A stretch of 64,000 nucleotides of DNA from Tritrichomonas musculus (Eukaryota > Parabasalia > Tritrichomonadida > Tritrichomonadidae), in the NCBI GenBank assembly GCA_039105265.1, contig JAPFFF010000055.1:434001-498000 (forward strand). Direction: 5' to 3'. This document shows positions 30,051 through 39,741 of this stretch, piece by piece (positions within the stretch are counted from its first letter, which is position 1; the number at the start of each line of letters is the position of its first letter). Both the position numbers and the translations under genes were made by a program. The notes under the pieces were generated by a model. That model was not told the DNA's origin and made no database searches. It saw only the letters and a list, made by a program, of their open reading frames with translations.

Positions 30051-31326
30051 TTATTAAATCCTTCAAATCTTGCGAAATGTTAGAAGGCAAGGTTGGCCTT
30101 TCGCCATTCTTAAGAAGCTCAATGACTTTGTATCCAGGCTCGCTTCCAAAGGGAGGATGTCCTGTCAGCATCTCGTAAAGAATGCCTGCAAATGCAAACA
30201 CGTCAACTTTTTCATCGTAGTTTCCATCATCAAGTTCTGGTGCCGTGAAGGACGATACGGGAATGGCTGAATTGATATTCAAATTTGACATGCCAAAACT
30301 GCTCCTCTCCGGAATCAGTCGTGAGTTTTTGAAGCCAGAAACCGTTGGACTGATTTCATAACGGTTTTCTTTATTCAATTTCTTAGTAACGTATATATTC
30401 GAAGAATGGAGGTTCCTATGGATGATGTTTTGTGAATGAAGATATGACATCGCTTGCGCTATTTTGAACGCTAAAATGGTCTGATCTCCACTTTCAATTG
30501 ATATTTGGTCGTGTAGATGATTTAAGTAAATGAGATTGTATAATTGGAGGCCGTCCCTGTTAGTTACTATGGCTATATTCGAATTGTCAATGTAGGCGCC
30601 AATTAAAGTTTCAACATTTGGATGGTCAATTAAGGTCAAAACAGATAAAAGACGTTTAAATATGCTTTTGTCTTTTAAATTAGCAATTGCTACGTTTTGC
30701 TGGTTTTCAAGCCAGGTTCCTTTGTAGTATGTAAAAACTGTGTCTTCATCTATTGTTTGTGACATGTCATATGAAAAATCAGTGACTTTTTTCTTAAATT
30801 TAGGATATTTATTTAATTCATTGCGGTTGTCTTCATCACTGGTCTGTAAAAATGTTTCTTGTGATGTTTGCTTAAAATACTCTTCAATATCTACTCTTCT
30901 TTTATTAATTAGTTGTAATGTATTATATAATATGTTATCAATTTGATCAAGGTCATGATAAATCTCTTCTAATGGTAGATTAAATGATGATGTAATGCCA
31001 ATATTATGTAAAGATTGATTAATTTTGCTTATGATTTCATTAATATCTGTAATTTGTTTAAATGGTTGATCTGCCTGAATAAATGACCATATATAATTTG
31101 AGCTTGAAAACATATCAATAATATTGGATATATTGTTAAGATAATTTTTGATTTTAATTAATTCTTCATTTTGCAACCTATCTTTTGGATAATACTTAAT
31201 TAAAGCTATTTTGATGTCATCTAGTGTTGATGCAACTACAGAGCATTTATGTTTAAAAATTAATACTTTTTTTGATTTGCTTATAATAATAAAGAGTAGC
31301 GAAAGTATTTCCTCTAATTCTTGCAT
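30025..31326 (-). CDS. Pseudokinase half of a tandem-kinase gene (N-terminal part)
   Basis: Residues 1-190 are helical. A kinase fold follows with VAIANLKD in place of the usual AxK stretch, catalytic loop HRNLHSSNIYV (Asp replaced by Asn), SGF where DFG should be, TAPELDDG, and DVFAFAGILYEMLTGHPPF. Loss of catalytic Asp and DFG predicts a pseudokinase. The frame ends at TGA (30025) after KNLLGTET. The neighbouring frame gives the expected KNCWEQKPEARFSF if a single T in the TTT run at about 30044-30046 is extra, so this and 28413-30050 form one gene of about 970 codons. Confidence 0.82.
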   Translation of the reverse strand: MQELEEILSLLFIIISKSKKVLIFKHKCSVVASTLDDIKIALIKYYPKDRLQNEELIKIKNYLNNISNIIDMFSSSNYIWSFIQADQPFKQITDINEIISKINQSLHNIGITSSFNLPLEEIYHDLDQIDNILYNTLQLINKRRVDIEEYFKQTSQETFLQTSDEDNRNELNKYPKFKKKVTDFSYDMSQTIDEDTVFTYYKGTWLENQQNVAIANLKDKSIFKRLLSVLTLIDHPNVETLIGAYIDNSNIAIVTNRDGLQLYNLIYLNHLHDQISIESGDQTILAFKIAQAMSYLHSQNIIHRNLHSSNIYVTKKLNKENRYEISPTVSGFKNSRLIPERSSFGMSNLNINSAIPVSSFTAPELDDGNYDEKVDVFAFAGILYEMLTGHPPFGSEPGYKVIELLKNGERPTLPSNISQDLKDLIKNLLGTET

Positions 31327-31612
31327 ATAAAATGTATTAAATAATATTGAATCAAAAGCTAAAAATTTAAATATGCTCAGAAAAAATTGAGAGAAAAATT
31401 ATATTAATTATTTTAGGAATTTTATATTTATCTTTTATTTTTTGGAATATTAAATATAAAAGTATTATTTTAGCATTAGAAAATGAATTTTTTTAGCGTT
31501 GTTTGGTTGTTTATTAAAATATTCATATTTCAATTATTTGAATAGGACAAAACTTTTTGAGTTATTTTTTTTATAAAAACAAACTCAGTAAAAAGCATAA
31601 AAACACCATTAA

Positions 31613-33119
31613 GGGCGGCGTTTTGATAATTTTTTCAGAAAAAGTTAAATATTCAGAAAAAGAATAATATACTCACAAAACTAAACAATTAATTCAATTT
31701 TCTAATCATTATAATAGTTAAATATATTGGAATATTTAGGTTGTTATGAATTTTTTTATATTTTAATCTATTTTTTATATTATATATATCATAAATACAA
31801 TTTTATAATTTTATTAATAAATTATTTATGATAATATTTGAAAATAAATAAATTGAATTAACAGAAAAAATAAAAATTTTTCAGATTATTTTTATTTAAT
31901 ATTTATTCTTAATTCTTTGATTTATATGAATTAATAATGATTAATATGATATATATATATTTATAAAGTAATTAAGCAGCCAAATACGTATTTAATATTA
32001 GAATATATGTATTTTAATATTTATCATTTAGTATTCAAAAAATTATATTTTGAAAGATATTTAAAAAAAGAATAAATAGCATTACACTAGAATATAGGAA
32101 ATAAATAATATATTTATTATCATATATATAATTAATATTTATTATTATTTGATATATCAAAAATATTTCCTTCTAATTCTTCAAAATTGGCATCAATGGC
32201 TTGAATTTTATTTTTTCAGCATTCGTGTATATTTTATACTATTTAAGCATCAAATACATGAGTAGAACATTTTTGAACTTTTAGAATACATTTGAAAAAT
32301 TAAAATACCCTTTTGTTTTTGATCAGTAAATGCTTTTGTTAGATTATTAAAAGATTTAATCAAAAAAATTAAGGAGAGATTGACTTTTATGATTAAATTT
32401 TCTTATATAATCATATGACTAAATGTTCTTTTTAAATGTTTCCTATAAATTTCTACAATAATAATATTCTTTTTAATCGGATTTTTATTGATTGTGATAA
32501 TTGTTCAGGTACTTAAAATAATCCATTTTATTCATTTTTATTATGATTTGTTATGTTCATTATATTCAAAATAAAGATTGTTGGCAGATTGTTGAATTAT
32601 TGTATATTTTTAAGCGTTATCGTTTTATAATTAATGTTATATTTTTATATAACTATTTTAAATTTAATATTAAACAATTATGTATCATTTATCATAAAAA
32701 TATTCGCAATAATTATAAATTATTGCTCTTAAACTGATTGAGAAGAAACTCAGAAAAAAAATTTCAATGGAATTCTGTTGATTATTTTGATTATTTTTTC
32801 TCATTGAATTTTGAGAAGAGAAAACTTAAAATCAAAATAACTATTTGAGGATAATTAGAAATGGCATGGTTGCCTAGTAAAATTTTTTTAAAAAATAAAT
32901 AAAAATCAAACTACGTCGTCGGAGCAAGGATATCTCAAACATGAAAAAAATCATATTTTTTTTATTTTTATTTTTTTGTAATTCTGCTCTTATAACCATA
33001 TAAATAATAAATTATATACTTATACATTTTATATAAACTATAAAATAAATTAAAAATTCATTATTATGGAAATTATGGATGTTTAAAATCCCCACTTTTT
33101 GAGAGGCCAAACGCCGCCC
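31613..33119. mobile_element. TTAA-flanked non-autonomous DNA transposon
   Basis: The ends are GGGCGGCGTTT and AAACGCCGCCC, an 11-bp perfect inverted repeat that stands out as G+C-rich in very AT-rich DNA. TTAA flanks both sides (31609-31612 and 33120-33123). TTAA target specificity is typical of piggyBac and Kolobok superfamilies. The 1.5-kb interior has no credible coding frame and is AT-rich, with several CAGAAAAA phrases near both ends. It sits between the tandem-kinase gene and histone H2A. Confidence 0.72.
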
Positions 33120-33756
33120 TTAAAGCTAGAAAAATTCATAATTTATTTTTAAAATGAATACTCTAATAGAAAGTCTTTTTGGATATTTTGTACTTTTATA
33201 CCTAAATTTAAGTGAGTGAATTGTTTTTCGAGTATACTGAATTATTAATGATCATAAAAAAAATTGATTCAGAATTTGAAAAATCTGTTATTGCCCATGA
33301 TTCTGTTTTTTATAATTTGCTTTTCACTAGAAATGATTAATTTCAAGGGAAAAATGAATTCTTTATATGAGACTTTTCAAATTTTTAAATTCCCATTTAA
33401 TCAAGTGAGAGATGGCAATGGTCTTGGTCAATTTGCCCAAGATTGATATCATTATTATTATAAATAAGTTTTTCATTAAATTAAAATATCGTTGTCATTA
33501 TTCAGAAAAAAATAAAAAAAAAAAATTATTCAGAAGATAGTGGATGAAAGGTAAATAATATTCCTATATCTAAATCAATTTAAATGATATTATGATCTTA
33601 AAAATATGGCATTGGATTTATACTTTTCTCTTTTACGTTAGAAAAGATATAATATAAGAAGGAAAAAGTGTGAATTAAAAGAATTGAAAAATCTTTTTTA
33701 TAAAAATAGATATCTTATTTCTTTAATTAACAGTATTAATCTGTAAAATATAATTT

Positions 33757-34161
33757 CTACTCTTCTTTTCCTTTCTTTGTTGGGCCTAGAAGAACTTTAT
33801 GAATGTGTGGAACAACGCCTGCTGATGCAATTGTAATGTGTGATAGGAGTTGGTTCAATTCTTCATCGTTTCTAATTGCAAGCATAATATGACGTGGTGA
33901 GATACGAGTTTTCTTGTTGTCACGAGCTGCATTACCTGCAAGTTCAAGAACTTCGACTGTAAGATATTCGAGAACTGCTGCCATGAAAACTGGGGCTCCG
34001 GCACCGACACGTTCTCCATAACGTCCTTCACGAAGGAAACGGTGGAGACGTCCTACTGGAAATTGAAGACCTGCACGAGAAGATCTTGTCTTTGGATGTT
34101 GGCGTTCACCATCAACTGCTGTTTTTGAAGCTGTCTTTTTGACTCCTTTCTTTGCTGGCAT
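33757..34161 (-). CDS. H2A: Histone H2A
   Basis: A 134-residue protein with the H2A signature AGLQFPVGR, the histone-fold core ([36 protein letters not shown]), the acidic patch NDEELN and the docking motif GVVPHIH. The basic N-terminal tail carries several Lys; the tail end PTKKGKEE lacks the SQ motif of H2A.X. It packages DNA in nucleosomes with H2B. The ATG at 34161 is preceded 11 nt upstream by an Inr A, as in other trichomonad genes. No divergent H2B partner is present in the next 250 bp upstream, where a kinase pseudogene region begins. Confidence 0.97.
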   Translation of the reverse strand: MPAKKGVKKTASKTAVDGERQHPKTRSSRAGLQFPVGRLHRFLREGRYGERVGAGAPVFMAAVLEYLTVEVLELAGNAARDNKKTRISPRHIMLAIRNDEELNQLLSHITIASAGVVPHIHKVLLGPTKKGKEE

Positions 34162-34168
34162 TCTAATA

Positions 34169-34174
34169 AAATGA
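34169..34174 (-). promoter_or_regulatory. Inr-type initiator (TCATTT) of H2A
   Basis: The minus strand reads TCATTTTATTAGAATG; predicted +1 A at 34172, 11 nt before the start codon. This is an excellent fit to the trichomonad Inr and supports the chosen start. Confidence 0.75.
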
Positions 34175-34489
34175 AGTCATTTTGTATTTTCTGGCGCCAC
34201 CTAAATTATTAAAATTGGCGGTAAATTTTTTCTGAAAATTATAGGTGCAAAATGGCAATATTCCTATCTAAAACTCAAAAGGCTATACCAAGTACAATTT
34301 CAAGTAGTTCATGTTGAGTAAAATCTGGAAAATTTATAACTTGAAAAATCTTGATAAAAAAAAATACTTAAGGCAGTTATCAATTAACTTTTAAGATAAA
34401 ATAAGAAAAATCTAATGATGACGCTGCAAGTAAAGAAGATAAGATGAATAGAAAAGATTCATGCATTTGTTCATCATCGTGAGCAATCA

Positions 34490-35745
34490 CAAATTATCAA
34501 TATGGTCCGAGAGGTAAATATAAATTTCCTAATAACCTTAATTGACCATATTTAAAGGATTTAATCCCAAAAATTTCGATGGAGAACCAAAACCAGTTAT
34601 AATAACCGAATATATACTAAATGGAGCATTATCCAAACAAATCGAACTCAAAAAAAAATCATGCTGATCACAGATGGAATGATACTGGTAAAATAAATCA
34701 CAATTTACGGCATAGCCTTAGCAATGGCATTTTTAAACTTCAATGAAATCATGCACAGAGACCTGAAGCCAGATAACATATTAATCGATGAAGATCTTCA
34801 TCTGTATCCCCAAGTAGCCGATTTTGTCCTTTCAAAACTCGAAAACAGCCAAAAGATGGTCCAATCTTCAACAAACTTCAAACGAACCATTTGATATATA
34901 GCACCAGAGACCTTCCTAGATTGCTAATGTTTACCTGCAGGAGACATTTATGCATTTTCAATGATAACGTACGAAATCTACACAAATGAGCAACCGTTTG
35001 CTAATTGTGATTATCGATGAAGATCCTCAATTTAAATTTAATGCACCGATACCCGAATATATCAAAAAGTTGATCGAAAAGTGCTGGTACGATAACCCAG
35101 ACGATAGGCCGACGTTTGACGAAAAAAGTTGTAAATGATGACTGAAAAGTTTTAGATGAATACGTTGATCTTGTTGACAAAGCTGATGAAAAGAAGAAGG
35201 ATCATTTAAGGGAGGCAAAGAAACTTTACTCAAAGTGGAAAAAATACTACAACAGCAAAGATGACTGTAAATAAGAAAAAGGCAGCTAAAGCACTCAAAA
35301 AGTCGGCCGATAAAGGATGAAGAAGCGCCCGATAATGCTGAGAGATGGAGGCGAGATCGAGATCGACAATGACGAATCACCGAAGTACTTCAAAATGGCT
35401 GCAAACAAAAAAGGCTACGATTCACCTTCGAAGTATGGCGGCCTTTCGCTAATAATGAAACCGAGAGACGAAGCGGCGCTAAAGGAAAGTCTTCAGTGCT
35501 TCCAAACAGCAATTGAAAAGTGAAGCATCAATGCAATTGCTTGCATTGGACATTTTTATGAGGAAAAAAAATCTATCGGAAGGTTATTTCAATTTCGCGT
35601 TCATGTTCGAAAACGGTTTCGGTTGTAAGAAAAATTTACAGGAAGCAGCACGTTATTATAAAATGGCCGCTGATAAAAGAAATTATGAAGCAAAGAAAAA
35701 AGTTGAACAGTTGAGAAATAATGAAGATTGTTTGATTGCATATTA
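34490..35745 (+). pseudogene. Kinase-Sel1 pseudogene
   Basis: Fragments in several frames give REVNINF, KPVIITEYILNGALSK (hinge), IMHRDLKPDNILIDEDL (intact catalytic loop), VADFVLSKL (DFG replaced by DFV), YIAPETF and WYDNPDDRPTFDEK. The Sel1 region follows (SPKYFKMAANKKGYDSPSKYGGL and AARYYKMAADKRNYEAKKKVEQL, about 35320-35745). Several stops and frame changes separate them and the N-lobe is partly lost. It belongs to the same family as the plus-strand pseudogene at 16501. A 40-base poly(T) (35760-35799) follows directly. Confidence 0.85.
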
Positions 35746-35756
35746 ATGATTTTAAA

Positions 35757-35759
<3 letters not shown>

Positions 35760-35799
<40 letters not shown>
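35760..35799. repeat. 40-base poly(T) followed by a poly(A) run
   Basis: Forty consecutive T are followed by nine A, directly after the stop of the kinase-Sel1 pseudogene. From here to about 36060 the sequence is AT-rich with no recognised feature. Confidence 0.9.
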
Positions 35800-35806
<7 letters not shown>

Positions 35807-36059
35807 AATTTAATTTATTTTAATGAAAATGAAATAAAAACACTATTTGATGATGTAAAAAACTTTTGTTTTATTAAGCAATTATGATCAACCATAGCCC
35901 CTTTCCAGATTTGGTAACAATTCGACAGACTTTCATAAAAATAGTGTGAAAATGTTGGGAATACAATAATATTTTGATTTGCAATTCTATATCAAAGCAA
36001 ATGTATTAGATAAAATTTAAAGCTTTTAAGCCATAGTCCAATGACATGTTATTTTTTAT

Positions 36060-36640
36060 TCTAGGTGGTATATTGCAAGATAACCGAAAACGAGCTCCAA
36101 CAAGGTCCTCTTTTGATATTTAGCATTTATTGTTAATAAGTGCTTCTTTAGATAATATTTTCCTCACACATATAGCTTGTGACCCCTGCGCAGACATTGT
36201 AATGTCTGCAAGCATCTTCCATCCAGGAGTATAGAGTGCTAAGTCTTTCATATCTTGTATAGTCTTTCTTTTCTAAATTAACTTATTTGTAATTTTGGGA
36301 CAGTTAAAATAATCTAAAAATCATAGCAATCAATAAATGAATCAACATTATCATCATATCCAAATTATTTGCTTAATCCGATTAAGGAGTGCTTTAATGA
36401 GTTATAATATCTAGGTTCATATAAAAATACTCGATCTGACATTTTTAGCTCAAATGGATATATAATATGACCGTAAATTGACTTATTTTCATTAAATTCT
36501 AAATGATGATTGACATGTCCAACTAAAAATACGAGATTTGTTTGATGGAGTTGGTTTAAATTTGGGGATATCTCACGGAATTTTGATTTTAATAATCTTC
36601 TGAAGGAATAAAATCTTCTGTATCTCTCCCAACTATAACT
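36060..36640 (-). pseudogene. Unidentified decayed coding remnant
   Basis: The minus strand gives long stretches of plausible protein in one or two frames, interrupted by stops: LNQLHQTNLVFLVGHVNHHL, YGHIIYPFELKMSDRVFLYE, MKDLALYTPGWKMLADITMS and SKEDLVGARFRLSCNIPPRI. The composition is protein-like and unlike the surrounding AT-rich DNA, so this was probably a gene. The family is not recognised. It is on the same strand as the transposase remnant at 37785-39190 but a link is not shown. Confidence 0.45.
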
Positions 36641-37784
36641 AAATTATTTACCACAAGATCATTTTTTTCAGCATTGATCCGCTTTAATTTAATTTTATAT
36701 TCTAGTTTTTTTGAATTTCAATTGATGAATTTGGTCCAAACAAACCAAATTATCATGCTTATATCATGTGCTATCTTATATTTATATATTTATTTGGTAT
36801 CATTCGTACAAGTATTCACCCTCCTGGCCTTAGAGTATATGAGAGGTTGAGTAAAAGCCAATCTGTTAGGTGAAATTTTCGGTGTTTTAATCTGGATATA
36901 AGAGAGCAAATAGTTTCTAGAAATTCTTTGCTTTTTTCGCCTTTCCCATATCAAGGAGAGATCTAATATACTACTTCTGCTGTCTTTGATATATCATATT
37001 TTATGGAGTTTGCTGATCCAAAAACTGTAATGCATATATTCAAGATGAAATTTATTGATTTAATTATTAGAAAATTGATGATGAAAATCGTTTAATCTAA
37101 AAAATTCTTTCCTTGAACAAACACAAACTCACAAAAAAAAAAAAAAAAACTGAATTAATATTATACTATTTTGGCAACAACCCATCAAAGAAGAACTCAT
37201 ATGCTCTAATATTTTTAAAATTAAAATGTAATAGAATTTAATTACCCAAGATTCTCTTTAATTTATAATAACAATCCTCAAGCTGAAATAATATCATTTG
37301 CCGGAGAAAACATAAAAGGTAAAGCAACGAGACAGTTAATCACAACATTCTTTAAACCTGCAAGGTTCTGTTTTTTTTTTTTTTTTTTCCTCAATTAAGA
37401 CCATGGAAAAAAACTAGATGCCATCCAAAATATCCATTCGCCTTTTCGAAAATAATAGCAAAAGTTTTCTTGTAGAATAAAAGCTTTGATTATTATTTGT
37501 TTTGATAATTTTTGCTTTTTTTCTTATTTTAATCATTTTCATTGGAAATCCATTATTTTTATTTCCGTATTAGGGCTTCTTTGAACCATTTATAATGAAA
37601 ATTCATTTCATCTCTGGCTTACCATCAAAAGTTTTTCTAGGGGTCACTTCAGAAATATTAAAGATAAATTGAGATAGAGCTACTATCTTAAAAAATGTTG
37701 TCATTAACCTCTTTTCTTATTTTCTCAGACCTGAGCATCAATTAGGCTTACAAAATGCTAATACTGTTCTCTCGCCGTTCATGA

Positions 37785-39190
37785 AAATTCATATCCTATT
37801 TCACAATTTTCCATACAAATTCCATCCTCCTGTGATGATTTTTTAATATCAGAAAAGACCCTATTTAAATTATTTGTATAGTCCTTTTCTGTTATCTGAC
37901 GATTGTTTTCGTTTATAAACAAATATTGTAATACTTCCTCGCTATTCAACAAATAATTTCATAATAGCCTTTGCTGATCATAATCAAAATAATCAACAGC
38001 ATATTGAGAAGATAAAGAAATTACTCTATTGATAGGAAATATTCCTTTTGCTTTAAAGCCATTTCCAATATTTGAATAAGTATAACTTTTCTCCATAGCA
38101 TTTAAAAAAGAAAAAATCATTGAACTTATAAGGATACTTGCTGTTTGTTTTCTATCTATGAAGCTGTTTAATAGATACTGGTCATATTTTTCATGAATTA
38201 AAAACTCTTTAAAAAATGATTTTAGTGGGGATGCCATATCAAACACTTGAAGCAAGTGGCAGGTGTGCGGTGGTATCAATCAAAGATCAATTCCAAATAA
38301 ATATAGAATTTGTACAGCCTTATAACTGCTAGTTATACCTACTTGGATTCCCATTGATAATTAGCAGAATATTCTCATTTCTGCTTTTTTCTGGTAACAT
38401 TGCAATTGAAACTTTATATTAGGATGGGATGCAATTTTGATCATTAGCTGCATTTTTTATTATATTAATAAAAATATCTTTATCAATCTCATTTAAATAA
38501 TTTACGGCTTCCCCTGACGTTGAATAATCCCAAAAATAAAGCATACTTGTACATAGTAAGTTGTGTGCAAAGCTTTCTTTCCACTGAGGTGAAAATTCTG
38601 AATGAGTTCATCATATGTCATTTTGTAGTTTTTTCGGGCCATTGATATTTGAACCTGGCTAATAGATAGGTAACCTTTTTCTAAAGCAGCATTAATATCA
38701 TTAATTTCTGAAGATATGAGTTCTTGGTTTTGCATTGATTTACAAAAAATGTATTGCTTTTCACTCAATTTTCTTACAAATGAATGGCGAGGTGTGTTTG
38801 AAAAATACCTGCAGATCAATATTTGTATGATATATTTGAGATAAATCATAATTTTGAATGTAATTATTAAATAATTCTTGCTTCAAAAGCTATTTTTAAT
38901 TTGTTTCTGTATCTGTTTTCACATCTCTGTATACTCCTCTTTTGAAATTTACGAATTCTATATCAAATGTATAATTTGGTGATATGTTGTTTCTAAAATA
39001 TTTAGAAAGTGCTGTAATACAAGCCTTTAAACTGATTAACTCCTATCCTTCATCCTTTTCATACTGAATAAAACCCATCATTTTTTCTATCGTTGAATCA
39101 TAAGGATCAGTTTCCAATTTGGTCATTGTTTGCTTGATTAATTTGATATATTCATTACAAGTTTCCAAAGAAGAAACTGTAGCCATCTTT
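37785..39190 (-). pseudogene. Pogo/Tigger-like (DDE_1) transposase remnant
   Basis: The clearest part, 37959-38279, reads IPPHTCHLLQVFDMASPLKSFFKEF, matching the end of the DDE_1 endonuclease of pogo/Tigger/CENP-B-type transposases (consensus PPHTTHLLQPLD...PLK). Upstream, LLIINGNPSR corresponds to the strand with the second catalytic Asp, here Asn. Further upstream, 38502-38849 gives INAALEKGYLSISQVQISMARKNYKMTYDELIQNF, a plausible helix-turn-helix. An open piece at about 38850-39190 starts MATVSSLETCNEYIK. Stops and frame changes break it several times and the central catalytic region is mostly missing. Terminal repeats were not found. Confidence 0.65.
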
Positions 39191-39728
39191 TCTTTGAAGG
39201 TTTGAGCCTTTGATAATAGCTGTTAAAATCTACTGGCCATTTACAGATTTAAGTAAAAAAAATTTTTTCTCTCAATTTTTTTTTGGCTTTTTTATATTTT
39301 CATTCAAAAAGTAGACTCCAATTTTAAATGGGAATGGAAGCAATATTAAAAAAGTGAAATTGAAAAGAATTCCAGTTTGTCTGCTTTTTGAATTCTCTTC
39401 AGAAAGTTCCAAATAGTATTGAATTTATATGATACTAGAATCAATCCAATTGGATTTAAATGATACTAATTCATTTTGAAAAAATCAAAATCATTTTTTT
39501 AAATTTTTTTTTTTTTTTAAATATTTTATAATGACATCTTTAAAAATCGTTTTATTTTTGGGAAAAAAGGCACTTTAATGAAGATATTTCTCTTCTTTTA
39601 CCAATCTCTTAATTTTAATTCATGAACCTGCATCCAAAATGGTCATTTAAACATTTAACATTATTTCTATAAAGGGCTGATTTTTAATTTCAAATTTTCA
39701 AAGAAAAAAATAACTAGTAAATTTGACT

Positions 39729-39734
39729 TCATTT
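39729..39734 (+). promoter_or_regulatory. Inr-type initiator (TCATTT)
   Basis: TTCATTTGATAATAATG: predicted +1 A at 39731, 11 nt before the ATG at 39742 of the VIT-vWA gene. The same geometry as the H2A initiator. Confidence 0.7.
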
Positions 39735-39741
39735 GATAATA

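Noticed and set aside
30040-30052. Programmed ribosomal frameshift site in the tandem-kinase gene
   Set aside because: The shift needed is +1, not the -1 expected of an A6T3-type slippery run, and no pausing structure is evident; an extra base is simpler. The case is left open for read inspection.
32543-32737. 63-residue open frame
   Set aside because: AT-driven composition, inside the TTAA-flanked element, no recognisable protein character.
36190-36209. 20-base near-palindrome GCAGACATT-GT-AATGTCTGC as a regulatory hairpin
   Set aside because: It lies within a decayed coding segment (LADITMSA on the minus strand) and has no other supporting context.
39733-39741. Earlier start of the VIT-vWA gene
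   Set aside because: The codon is TTG and falls within or next to the initiator; the ATG at 39742 fits the usual spacing.
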